Assembly (NCBI GenBank): GCA_947462335.1
Contig: OX381721.1
Location: 12,537,910-12,601,909, forward strand
Origin: Harmothoe impar
Lineage: Eukaryota > Annelida > Polychaeta > Phyllodocida > Polynoidae
Direction: 5' to 3'
Length of the DNA: 64,000 bases
The notes under the pieces were generated by a model. That model had not been told where the DNA came from. It saw only the letters and a program-made list of their open reading frames with translations, and ran no database searches. Shown in pieces: positions 1-12,561 of this stretch. Made by a program: the position numbers and the translations under genes. The first letter of the stretch is position 1. Each line of letters opens with the position of its first letter.

Positions 1-258
1 GCTGTGCATCTAGCCTGCTCTCCTGGAGAGGAGTGGCTTTTTGCAATGAACTATTGCGTTACTTTGTACAATACCACAACCGCAGTTCCAAATTTCGACA
101 TGTGTCATTTGGCACTGAACTTATCGTCGAAATTGGTCTCTATAATATTATCAAATTGATGCCAGTCTTGCAATAGAAGAGGGAAAGTCAGAATTCATGC
201 ATGCCTAGGTGATACAGACACAGATTTTCTCTTGTCACCCCCAATGGTATCCATATGC

Positions 259-264
259 TTTATT
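259..264 (-). terminator. Candidate poly(A) signal for receptor copy A
   Basis: AATAAA on the minus strand, about 40 nt past the original stop and about 285 nt past the present one. No transcript data, so position and motif are the only support. Confidence 0.4.
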
Positions 265-300
265 TTCATCAAGAAACCCATTGTACCCGTTTGTAAGTCC

Positions 301-390
301 CTACAAATCATCGGACACATTTGATGGTTCTAAAGCAGGTTCCTGGTTGTGCATAGTTGGGGGTGCTATTGGAGTGATATACACTTGGCT
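301..390 (-). pseudogene. Stranded former C-terminus of receptor copy A
   Basis: Beyond the MITE the minus strand still reads as one more tail repeat (SQVYITPIAPPTMH) followed by NQEPALEPSNVSDDL and a TAG at 303-301. Other units have the plus-strand order gatatacac-NNN-tgtcactatt. The two MITE flanks rejoin to exactly that spacing once one copy of a 3-bp GCT duplication is removed. This was therefore the natural end of the protein before insertion, now cut off by the stop within the element. Confidence 0.75.
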
Positions 391-571
391 GCAGGGGCGG
401 ATCCAGAGGGGGGGGGGGTTCTGGGGGTCAGGACCCCCCCCCCCCCCTTTTGGAAAAAGATTAAAATTTGTTTAATGATAATTTGATCCGCCACAAGTCG
501 CGGTGCGTCACTTTTCGGTGCTTTGGTGTTTGGTGGACCCCCCCTTTTCAAATTCCTGGGTCCGCCCCTGC
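391..571. mobile_element. 181-bp MITE (GCAGGGGCGG termini) inside a coding exon
   Basis: Terminal inverted repeats GCAGGGGCGGATCCA and TGGGTCCGCCCCTGC bound a segment with long G and C runs. The flanks repeat GCT (388-390 and 572-574), which fits a 3-bp target duplication. Inserted DNA totals 184 bp, so the frame shifts as well as meeting a stop. Confidence 0.8.
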
Positions 572-1343
572 GCTGTCACTATTCTCATGGTCTTTGTCTG
601 TGCCGGTGATTCCCTTAGGCTCAGAATACTCCCCTGAGTCTATGGGAGTGAGATTGATGTCAGTAATGTTTGAATTGTCTCCCTCGGCATGCACAACTGG
701 GGATGCTATGGGAGTGACATCAATGTCTTTAACATTTGAAATTAATCTATCTGTATGCACAGCTGGGGTTGTTATGGGAGTGCCATTGATATGCATTACA
801 TTTGAAACGTCTCCCTTGGTATGCATGGTTGGGGGTGCTATGGGAATGATATACACATCCGTGTCACTATTCCCCATGGTTGGTGGTGGTTTTGTAGGTG
901 GTGGTCCCATGTCATGCATGATTGGGGGTGCTATGGGAATGATATACACATCAGTGTCACTATTTTTCATGGTTGCGGGTAGTTGTGCAGGCTCTGTTTC
1001 CTTGGCATGCATGGTAGGGGGTGCTATGGGAACGATATACATATCTGTGTCACTATTCTCTATTGTTGGTGGTAGTTGTGTGGGCGGTGGTGGTAGAGTG
1101 GTAGCAGGAGACATTCCAGGGAATTCCTGAAGCTCAGAATACTCCTCATGGTCTTGGTCTGTGTCAGTGATTTCATTAAGCTCAGAATACTCCCCAGAGT
1201 CTCTGTCAGTGTCAGCGACTTGTTTTGGTTCAATATGAGTATTGGAGCTTTCTCTGATTACGACCTGGTTAAGTTTAGCAGATGGTGGTTGATAAGGGTT
1301 GTCTAGGCCATGTCCAGTTGTGTTTTGTGTTCCTGACATTAAT
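548..1343 (-). CDS. Cytoplasmic-tail exon of receptor copy A
   Basis: This is the last coding exon, entered in phase 2 after a TTTCAG acceptor. It carries two YSEL motifs (Tyr702 and Tyr718), three copies of a roughly 31-residue unit with the core NSDTDVYIIPIAPP (Tyr752, Tyr783, Tyr814), and three diverged units that have lost the tyrosine (for example DVTPIASP). A YSEP follows at Tyr889. Proline runs such as LPPPPTQLPP separate the units and could bind SH3 domains. Pairs of YxxL or YxxP resemble SH2-docking sites in signalling receptors; that role is inferred from motif shape only. The last residues (AGADPGI) and the stop come from a MITE terminus. Confidence 0.8.
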
Positions 1344-4300
1344 CTGAAATTGCAATTACAATGTAACAATACTGTTGATAGCAAAGTTGCATTGGTATCT
1401 GAAGGAACAGTAAAAAAAAGCAACAATAACTACAGCACCGTCAAAATGGGACAACAAGAAAGGCACACAGGATCCAAAGTTACCAAAATGAAATGTCAGT
1501 TGTAAAATTGAAAGGTGGCCCACTTTGTATAGACACATGGATACAAAAAACATCAACAATTACAAACAAGAAGTACCTGAGCAATATGATATGCAATACA
1601 CTCTCCTGTAAAGAAATTATCTTCCCACTCATATAATGATATCACAATTTGACTCACATCTTCTTGTAGATTATGACACCACAGATTGTAATACCAGCAA
1701 TCAAGATGAGGGCCCCGAATGTCACAGACAGGGCAATGACAAGTGTCTGGTTGACAATGCGCCCACCTGGAGGAGCAGAGGTTGCTATGGCCTCGGGTGT
1801 AGTTGGTGTTCCTGGATCTGTCAATTGGATTAATTGTTCGTTGTATAGGACTTATGGCACAAAATCAGCAAATCATTCAGGATGAATGTGAGAGACTATA
1901 TGCAAACGAATCCGTGCATTATCATAGGCCTTTGGTTAATCTCTGTTCCAGGATACAAATTACACAGGGCCACATTAATTAATTAACAAACAGAGAGCTC
2001 CCATGCAGCCAGCCTTTCATTCAAGATGGATGAAAGTGGCAGTGAGGTCCTGACCCCACTGAGGTCAGCAGTGAGGCCGGCCCCAACTCATCTGGTATAA
2101 CTTAGAGGCTTACCTGCTGTTGTGAGTGTGTGAGAAATCTTTATTATATGATTTCAATAAATTTATCATTATTAATATTAATGATGTCATTAAATGGAAA
2201 TATATCAATTACTTACTACTATTGAAGTATACAATTGCGAATGTTCCCCTGAATTTCCTCTGGCCATATTTCTTAACTTCTTGGGTCGCAATATTGAACT
2301 CATTTATGGACCTGAGAAAATGACAACAGCACGGATGTTTATACAGAAAATGCCAATTTGAACATTACTATAGTCTGACTTAAATAATTGTCAAGGATAA
2401 TGCTGATACCTCTCCAGAGGCGCACAGTACACAGAACCGTGCCCTACCCGATGATACCGCCATTTTGCGTCTTTTTTAGAAAGTACTCACTTCAGAGTCC
2501 AAAGGGTTAATATTTAATGATGCCAGATATATAAATGCCTTTAATCATTGAATGAACAGTATGAATTGCTGATGAACTATCAATCTGACTGTAATATTTT
2601 TATCATACCCGTCCTTCCTGTTACCAAAGTAAAGCACCCCATCTCCCAGAGCAAGGCCTGCTGAGCTGCGACTGCCACGCTCATAGTGTAGTGCTTGTAG
2701 GCTGCCACCTTGGGTCAAGTCCATCACTTCAAGTTGGTTTAGATCATATTTCAATACGTATAGCTTCTGAGCTGTGAAGAAGAAAATATAGGTTTCTGAA
2801 CAATCAGAGATATTGATACCATCCAGAGTAAATAATTGTAGTATTTATATATAAAGCACATGACACCAGACAAATTTGCGGGGCGGGCAGATTCGCTAAG
2901 CCATCAACCCTTTTCTATTTTTTTTCTTAAAGTTTAACAGGAGAGTTCCCTGGACGTAACAAACCTTTAGTATCCAGCACAAGTCCACCAATATTGAGAT
3001 TAGATTGCAGCTGTCGCCAGTTTGATCCATCATCCATATTGGCAACCTCAATTGTCATACCTGTTGCCCAATATATTTTCCTGTAAAAGATCTCTTTATA
3101 GATCACAGAATGTGCCAAAGCTGTATGCACATACATTATTCACACAATAGTTTGATGATGATACTCATGAACTGCACCCTGGTAAGGCTACTCTGTTGCA
3201 CATTATTAAGACTGTCTGTTGAATGGTCTGTATGAGTTATTCAATATTCTGTCTTTATTTTCGCGATGTAGCAATATTAGCACATGCCTGAGGCGATTCG
3301 GGACAGCATTCAAAAGTAGAGACATTATAAATTGGAGGAATGATATGCCATCCAGAGAAAATTCTTTAGCAGGTGCTACAACTATACATATGCAGGGATA
3401 TAAATTGTGTGTAGTTATTTGACTATGTTATGAGACTGTTGTATTTCAAATCTTGATGATAAGCTTAGATGTTATGCCTATTCAGCTACCATCACCAATA
3501 ATTATGACACATCTTATGTACATACCTTGCATTTGTGTCTAAAGCTATTTGTATTACACTAGTGATAAAACGGCGTTGGATGATGACTTCTTCCTGGTCT
3601 CCGGAGTAGCTCATTTTTGTAATTTGACCCAGTCCACTGTCACCAACATAGATGTTCTTCGTCTGAGTATCAAGGACTAAACTTCCCAAGTAAGAATCTA
3701 AAAACAAATATTGGTTTGTATCAGTGATGTGAGCCTTGAAAAAGTATTAGGACTAACAATTTTCATTTTGTAATGATGGAATTTAGTAATGAAGGTCTGC
3801 TAAATAAATAATTTAAGAGTTTACCTCCTATTCTATTGGTTGGGTAGCAAGAATCCAATTTGAGTATCTTCTTCTACATCCGATGCCTCCATAGTTTACC
3901 GTCAATGTGATTTGAAAAGAAATCAATTTTATTATTTGATAAAGTTAATCTACCTTGTGTGTAGGTCTTGATCACTTGGAAACATGGTGTTGGTATGCAT
4001 GTCCTGAAAATAGCTCTGCGGGAACGGTCACTCCAGAAGATTTCAAAGGTGGTTTCATCAAATGCAAGCCCCCTTGGATCAAAATACCAAGTGTCTGTCA
4101 GCTTCCTTGTTATGTTTGTGTCTAGGTCTAGTACCATTAATACTCTGGTGATTATGTCTGTAGTGACCACACCTCTGGTGAATGAAGCTGTAACATGAGT
4201 GTTTAAGTAATCAAAGAAAGGGAGAAAAAAAGAATCAATTTAAGATTTAGAATTCGATAGCATATTAGGCTAAATATAAAATAAAAGGCAACATGAACAT

Positions 4301-7300
4301 ACCCTGATTCAAGACATCAAATATTACGTACATAGCTATTGATGTTCATATAGTTATGCTACGATAAGTTAAAGAGAATACCAGTGAATACTGACATTCT
4401 TGACATGAGGTGCCGTCAGATTGAAGAATGTACCCCTCTGAACACCGACACACCCGGGACTCTGGTGTCAGGATACAGATGTGCTCACACCCTCCACGTC
4501 CACTACATGCATTAGTACCTAAACAAACAGTAATACAGGCAAATAAACATATCTATAGAGTCAATGGAAAATGCTCATCATTGTTAATACTTAGATCTAT
4601 AGCAATTAACCATAACTACAAAACAGCCTGCCAATTAATGTTTTAAAGTTCATTCCGATTATATCCATCTTTCTACAATGTATTCACTTGTTAGATTGAA
4701 AGATCAAACAAAACATAAAACATGTATATACACTTCCATATGAGACATATTAGAAATGCCACTCAAAGAGAGCAGACTTACCCTTGGGTGAGGTAGAGGT
4801 GTTAACATGTATCACTGATACATAGTCTGTGGTATTAACTCGGTACTCTGGGCCAATCGTCTCTATGTTTTGCACTCCACTCTTACTTGTTTTGAATATA
4901 GCTCTGTAGCAAAGATATGAAATTCAGGTACAAATGCAGAATCTCAATACTGTATGTAATATTTACTAGATGTCATGGCAGTTGACAAGGCTGGCCTTAT
5001 CCTACAGCCAAATTGCAACAAATATATATTCAAAATGTTGATCCATATTTGACACAAACCCTCGCGCTGGAGTCACTTTATAATTAGATATCTAGATGCG
5101 AGTTTAAGGGCAAAATAGTGAGGAAATCAAATATTCCGATTTTTTTTCAACTCTATGAATTTAGAATGCAAGAGGCGGCAACAGTTTTTAATGGTTGACG
5201 ATAAGTCCTCTTAGATCGAATTGAGCAAACTTCCACTAAAGTGACCTCACCTGACATTGAATTTCAAAATATATTGACTGAATATGGAACTGTCCTATTT
5301 ACGCTTGGAATCATTGTTAACAAGTGAACAAAAGAAACTACTCGTGTAATCCTAAAGCATTACTGTCTGCAATCTGTGACACATTAATCTGCCTGACCAT
5401 AATGTGCATGTAAGTGTTATATTCCGTGTTAATAGATTTGAGAGTACCCTCGTATAGGTTGGATCCAGTAGACATAGCCCTCATCAACTGCCACAGAGTA
5501 GAGGGCAGGGTCCTTATAAGACAAACTGAGGAAGATCTCTCTGCCTGTTCCATCTGTGTTGCACCGTTCTATATTGTTCAATGAGCGTTCCACCCAATAT
5601 ATTTTATTTTCTGCAATGAAAGATTAGTTGATTACGGAATCGCAATTTTCAGAAAAGAAGGGTTTAAAGATGGGGTAGGAGCAAATTTGGGGTAGATTTA
5701 TATTTTCCAGTTTTTCAACGTATTTGTGCTAATAATGTCCATATAAATATATGTGTAGCTTTTTAAATCATTCTGATGTGTGTAAAGGCATAAGATATTG
5801 AGAAAACCTGGCCAGGAGACCACTTTCTGTAACAGAGTCGGGTCGCATGACCCATTCTGACCATAATTTGTTCTAATTTTTATGGATTTATATGTGTCTG
5901 ATTGATTTAAAAAGCTACACACATATTTATATGGACAGTATGAACACAAATATGTTGAAAAAATGAAAAATAAAAATTGAACCCAAATTAGCACCTAACC
6001 CATCTTTAATTCCCTATGATTTAATAATTTAAGGGGTTGGCCCCTAAAATCATTATTACTTTTTCAGAGAAGGCATCAGAGAAGGCAAACATGTGTATAT
6101 GAAGTATCAGAGGCAATTTTACCTATTTTTCCAAGGGCCTGAAACATATTTCACCTACATCCTTACTGTGGAATATAATTCAATTAGCATACCTGGTACA
6201 TCTAGTGCTATGGCATATGGGAAGTTCAGGCTGTCTGTGACAATCTTCTCGCGTGATGATCCATCCATGTTAGCCTTGCCTATGTAGGGAACGGTTTCAC
6301 TCCCATCACACCAGTAGATAGCCCTGAGAAATAGAAAGGAAAGGAATTAAATCATATGGAATCTTTAATTCACTTCACACACCTCAAACAGCAATATAAT
6401 TTACGTGATACTCAGCATCCCACCCATCCTAGTATAAATCACATTGTATATTGATTATGTGGATACATGAGTAGGCCTACATTTATGCATGGGTGCATGC
6501 TATATATTGATCGAAAGATTGATATGTAGTTGTAGTTGATTATTTTATTTGGCAAAAAGAATTCACAATACACGGGGCGCTTTTCAGCTAATGCCAAATC
6601 GAGCGATTAGATTCTAAAGATTTAGTCCAGAAATGATAACTTTATCTATCTATGATATAGCCTTCATAAAGTCTGTGTGCGAGTGTATTGGGTTTCAGGA
6701 TCAAGTTCGTTCCATAATATGTTCCCTCTACATAGAGGGCCCTTGGTGAAGATGTATTCAGATGGATAGATAGATGGATGGATGAGTGGATGGCCGGATG
6801 GACGTAAGTGTACCACCCTTGCTAACACATATACCATCAGGTAGACTAACATGTGTAATGCTTACTTATTGATTGTGTCCAAAGCTATATCCAATGGTTC
6901 ATCCAAGTCACTGTCAATAATAACAGTCTGGTAAAGGAAGTCTGTGGTCACTGCCACAATCACCTTCTCATTCCGATCCGCATAGTAGAGGAGACCGGAT
7001 GCAGAATCCACAGCTATAGTATTCACCAGGACAGCTGAAACATATAAATTAATATAGATTTTGGTTTAATTGACCTAATTGCAACATGTTCACCCCAATT
7101 ATGCTAAATTATTATTTCATTTCTTATTAATTATCATAGACCTATTTCTGGGACATCAATTCACGATCAATAATTCAGTCAGCTATTCACAGTACAACTA
7201 TCATTGTCTCTAATAATGGCTGTACTGTATATTATGCTTGGTTGTACCACTAGGTATATTTTACGTAGAAGAGTAAAGAAAGATGGTTTACAGCGGGGCA

Positions 7301-10205
7301 GTTTAAGTTGCTGAGTGCTTCCTGAGGTCATGTCGTACTTGAGGATGTACTTGGTTGTGTTGAACTTGTTGATTCTCCCATTGAACACAAACACATGATC
7401 ATTCTCCTCATCATACCTGCAGAATCATAAAACCACATTTTGTATAATTTCCAATGTATAATTCTAATGTATAATTCTAATGTCATGTGCATACACAGAA
7501 AGTTTATTATTGTTTAGCTTTAATGATGATTATTATCTTCAATACAGATGGTTACTATCCTCAGCATATTCTCATAAACATTAATTGGATTAAAAGGATG
7601 TCTTTTGTTTTGTATAAAGCCTTCACATTGACATTGATTAAATAAGAGCCTGTGGATCTGCACACGGTAATAAAAAATATTTTACATACGTCACTGATGT
7701 GGGCCACTGCACCCCATCTATTGGTATCTGCTGCCGCTGCGGCTGGGTAGGGTCAATGCGGTAGACTTGACTGAAGACGTGGTCCACAACGTATAAGTAT
7801 GTGTCAGGTATGCACAAAGCACCTAGAGGTATTTCAATAAAAATATGACAGAATGATCATAATAGATTCTCTGAGATGCACTGCCATCAAAACGCCTAAA
7901 GAGATATATCAGATGTCATCAGGATACCATCAAATTTATGGCATTTACCAAGCAGAAACTGAAAAATAGAAAATAAAAAGTAGTTGTTCTGCTGTAACTA
8001 TATTATATACACATTATTTTTGCTGTAAAAGAAAATACAACAAATCTTGCTGTACATAATACATTGATGTTGCTGTGGATGCAAGTTGACAGTAGCCTGT
8101 AGACCTACAGCACTTTTCCCTGTACTATGAAGACATCATGCAGACAATTATAATACCAAAAATATGGTGACTGTACAAATACAATTTTACACATCTATAC
8201 CACAGGATGGATATTCTCCCCTTCTACATTTTCTGATTCACCAACATTGGACTGAGTGGGAAAATTGGTCCCGGTGGTTACAAAGTATTAAGGCCCAGAT
8301 GGGTAAGGCAAAAACTAACCCCTTTCCCTTTCTATTTTACATCTTTCCCACTACATTTCCCTTTCACTTTCTGAGATAAATCCCTAGACTTCTGGGAACA
8401 GGTATCCTCATGTTCAAAACCAAAAGTAAACCACACCATCTGATCCTTCTCAATTATGTACACTGTACACCAAACCAGTTTCATTATCCATGTACTTTCA
8501 AATTATCACTGCTACACTGTAAAAAATATTCCGTAGAAAAAACGGAGAAGCACTGGCATCAAAAGGAGCCGGGAAACCCACGTTTTTTTAGGGAATTCCG
8601 TTTTTGGAAGTCACCGTTTTTTTAGGGAATTCCGTTTTTAGAAGACACCGTAATTTTTACGGAATTTCCCTGTTTTATTCTGTGTTTATGTCAGTGTACA
8701 GTTCACTATAATTATCAACCATATCCATTTTTATTCCATGAAATATCTTGTGCTGGGACTTCATGATTATTATGGAGCACATACACAGCACTTTATAATC
8801 ACAATTCATGAGCAAACATTACTCTAAAATTGTTATAGAACACCAACTACAGTGCTGAGAATATATATTTTTCATATTATCAGAAGAAGGGTGTCTATGG
8901 TATTACAAGTACTGCTTAGTGTCCCACACAATTGAATCTTTTATTGATTGTGAATATTTCATCAAATTTAAATTACATCTGTATAATCTACTTAATAGTG
9001 AATTAAGGTATTGAAAATCATTAACGTATTGGCATATTTATACTGCTTTAGAACCTAGAACCTTCAGAAAACTCTCCTGAGGAACTAAGCTGCCACCTGA
9101 TAGGAAAAGATAGAACTACCCAGAAAACAGAGGTTCACTGTAAAAGAAATAACGGAGTTTCACTGCAATGGATTACGGAATTTCACTGTAAAATAGATGA
9201 GATATACAGTGATTCACTGTAAACCAAAAAACGGAGATGCACTGTCAAATTTTACTGAGATTCTCCGTGAATTCAAGGGAATTTTTTTACAGTGTACTTT
9301 CATTTCCTCGAAAACTGAAGATTAACATTTCAAATCTCAAAAGTCCTCTTTCCAACTGACTTCTAGCTACTACTTGTGTTCCTAATTGCCCACCACACAC
9401 ATTTTTGGCTTATTTCATACTGGAATCCCCTTCCTCTGACCTTACATAATCCAGTATGTATAATATACGTTTGTGTGGCTCGCAGTGTAGTCTACTATTC
9501 TGCCTTTGCTGAATTGATTAGCGCTGAGCAGATTGGGTTCCTTCCATTTGCTGGCATAATAATTAGAGTCATCTGATTATTCTAGGACTCATACACCTTA
9601 TAATTAAACCCAGTCCAGTAGGGAGAATGCCCCGCCCGCACCCTCTGCCCAACAGTTATAGAGTGTATATGATCTTATTCCGCACGAGCAGGATGCAGTT
9701 ATTCTACCTTGTGAGACCTTTAGCCGTAGCAGGTTCCTGACATGTCCAAAATCGGAGTTTTAGAGGTCATAAACCTTAAAATTAGTTGTATTTGAATATT
9801 CCTTAGGTAACCTGTTCAGATTGGGGGACTGGTTATGACACTGGCCAATCAATCCAGGGGTCATTAGGGAGTGGTCATTTTTGAACAACATGAGGGGGTC
9901 GGTAGATTTTCTCGGGGGCAGGTCGAAATTTATAGCCCCCCCCCCCCCCCAGCGGGAGGGGTCGAAAATTTGTTGGTTCCCACCCTCGGGCAGGTTAATA
10001 TAGAGCACGGCTGACCCCTTTGCGCTATAGTAACCGCGCAGGATTTTTCACTAAAAAGGGATGCAATTCTTTTGGTCCCCCCCTCGAGAGGGGTCCAAAT
10101 TATTTTGGTCCCCCCTTTCAAGGGGTCCAAATCTTTTTGCTAATGTGGAATAGAAAACTTACCTGTGGTTAAGGTGAGTAGAGTGAGCATCACAGTGTAC
10201 ACCAT
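548..10205 (-). CDS. Two-propeller LRP-like transmembrane receptor, copy A (15 coding exons)
   Basis: Likely a cell-surface receptor. I assembled exons from GT-AG sites shared with the paralog at 12562-26332: 10205-10163, 7822-7690, 7416-7292, 7034-6866, 6323-6193, 5610-5448, 4903-4782, 4518-4396, 4187-3954, 3697-3526, 3080-2965, 2771-2609, 2311-2217, 1817-1658, 1343-548. They sum to 2745 nt (914 codons) with no internal stop. Order: signal peptide (MVYTVMLTLLTLTT), propeller 1 (about 18-295, with LYYADR, IYWCD, IYWVER, VYWIQ), a six-cysteine EGF-like module (about 297-336), propeller 2 (about 337-596, with IFWSDR, IYVGDS, IYWATG), transmembrane helix (about 624-646), and a 265-residue cytoplasmic tail. 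There are no LDL-receptor class A repeats. The architecture is a reduced LRP; the ligand is unknown. The C-terminus is altered by a transposon (see 391-571). Exon coordinates could be a base or two off where the donor is weak (exon 8, GTCAGT). Confidence 0.85.
5668..6005. mobile_element. 338-bp MITE with TTAA target duplication
   Basis: Imperfect inverted ends of about 40 bp (AGATGGGGTAGGAGC... and ...GCACCTAACCCATCT) flanked by TTAA at 5664-5667 and 6006-6009. TTAA duplication is typical of piggyBac-like or Kolobok-like elements. No coding capacity. It lies in intron 5 of receptor copy A. Confidence 0.8.
6761..6802. repeat. GATG/GATA tetranucleotide repeat, intron 4 of copy A
   Basis: Short imperfect GATG tandem run. 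A similar run lies in the same intron of the paralog (20757-20850). Confidence 0.7.
8515..9294. mobile_element. 780-bp non-autonomous element with CACTG...CAGTG ends
   Basis: The termini CACTGTAAAAAA and TTTTTTACAGTG are inverted and flanked by TA (8513-8514, 9295-9296). Subterminal copies of CCGTTTTTTTAGGGAATTCC and CACTGTAAA repeat inside both ends, as in EnSpm/CMC-like families. There is no transposase ORF. It lies in intron 1 of receptor copy A. Confidence 0.7.
9863..10140. repeat. GGGAGTGGTCATTTTT-type repeat with C/G runs
   Basis: A low-complexity sequence beginning TTAGGGAGTGGTCATTT and containing several GGTCCAAAT...GGTCCCCC short repeats. Related starts occur at 10723 and 39617, so this is a dispersed family. 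Ends are not clear. It lies in intron 1 of receptor copy A. Confidence 0.5.
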
Positions 10206-10207
10206 GG

Positions 10208-10395
10208 TTTAGAGTGTTGCAGGGCGGAAGTAAGATATCCACCTTTAGGGTAGAGTGTTTCAAGACGGCAGTAAGATATTCACCTTTAAAGTAGTATATT
10301 GCTAGACGGCAGTAAGATATCCACATTTAAAGTAGAGTGTTGCAGGCTGGCATTTAGATATCCACCTTTAGAGTAAAGTGTTGCAGGACATGCAG
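10208..10395. repeat. 41-bp minisatellite in the leader of receptor copy A
   Basis: About 4.5 copies of a unit containing GTAAGATATCCACCTTTA; recurring starts at 10230, 10271, 10312 and 10353 give the period. It lies directly upstream of the start codon at 10205 and downstream of the inferred TATA box. On the minus strand it adds several ATG codons (for example in CATGTCC, AAATGCCAG and AAATGTGG) ahead of the main start. Confidence 0.8.
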
Positions 10396-11183
<788 letters not shown>

Positions 11184-11804
11184 CAAGATCGAATGGATTA
11201 ATGCATTATCAGAAGGTGAAATGTACAGTTCAGAAAATTAGCGGCATTCATTCCAGTATATCAACACTCATTTATATATACGTATGTACATGACGTAGGT
11301 CAGATTGATCCAGTTAAAGTGGCATTATCACCGAGCGTATGCCACTCACAAATATAGTACAGTTCTAGTCTACTATGTGGTTAAGTGTGAGTGGTGATAC
11401 TGCCCCTTTAAGGCTTAAGTTGATACATGTGGATTGTTACAAGTGAAAAGCGAAAAATATAAAATCACTTTTTATGTATATAATTATCACAACTCCGAGG
11501 CACCGTTTAATATGTCTTATATTGTTATATGTAGAATTGAACTCCAATCGATTCATATTGTTCGTGGAACTTTCTTACAGTTTTATGCTGGCACATTGAC
11601 TATGAGTCCCTACAAAAGATGGCTTGACTAATACATTAATTAGGTCTCATACAAGAAATGTAGGAGATTTCTGGCTCATTAAAATGATTTAAGAGATCTA
11701 CACATAGGACATTCACAACCAGATATGTGCACAAAGGTTTCTCATGGAACCGTTAAACATCCCCTTATTGCCGTCCCCAAAGCATCCCCGAACTCTGACG
11801 TGAC

Positions 11805-12509
11805 GTGAAATCTCGTTATAAGGAGCACCTTTTGGCAGAGCAAATTTGCTCCTTATGACCAACCTTCCTTGTAACCGATTTTGGTCATATACATCTCTTA
11901 AATTACCACTCCTTCCCTTGTCCCCTGCCCCCCCTACACTGGTCCTTTTCTACCCTCCTGAGGCCGCCACACCACAGAGGGATGCCCTCTCAAAGCCCCC
12001 CGCCTCCCCCTGCCCCCTACCCCCTCACTGGTCCGTTCCTACCCTGCTGAGGCCACCGCATCACAGAAGGAAGCCCTCTCAAAGCCCCCCGCCTCCCCCT
12101 GCCCCATGCCCCCTGTCCCCTCACTGGTCCATTCCTACCCTCCTTAGGCCGCCACATCACAGAGGGATGCCCTCTCAAAGCCCCCTGCCTCTCCCTGCTC
12201 CTGTTTGACATGTGTCTAAGCTTACCTCTGTGACAACGATCACTTGGTTACAACGAGGTAACTACTATAGTTGGAGGTACCTCATTGTAACCAAGCTTTA
12301 CTTTAACTAATTTTCTTGACAAATAATGAAAAACTTTGAGGAAGTATGCATCAAAATCTGCTACTTACAGACGATTTTTGGCTAGAAATGCTCATTGTAT
12401 TGAGGTTTTTTCACTATAGTAAACCATGGGGGGGGGAAAGTGGCAGAGCAAATCTGCTCCTTATAAACGTTTGCTCCTTATAACCGTCCTCGTTGTAACA
12501 AGATTTCAC
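11805..12509. mobile_element. MITE-like element with an internal ~90-bp tandem repeat
   Basis: The outer ends GTGAAATCTCGTTATA and the inverted TTGTAACAAGATTTCAC bracket about 700 bp. Internal copies of GGCAGAGCAAATTTGCTCCTTAT lie near both ends. The middle (11915-12200) is a threefold C-rich repeat ending CCCTCTCAAAGCCCCC. No target duplication is clear. Confidence 0.55.
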
Positions 12510-12561
12510 TGCAATAATAATACCGTAATGATAGAAATAAAAAATCAGCAATCCCACAGCT

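Noticed and set aside
209..475. 88-codon ORF with a Gly/Pro-rich end
   Set aside because: It runs through the MITE at 391-571; the GGG/CCC runs make the ORF.
1280..1310. NPxY endocytosis motif in the tail of receptor copy A
   Set aside because: The sequence is NPYQ, not NPxY.
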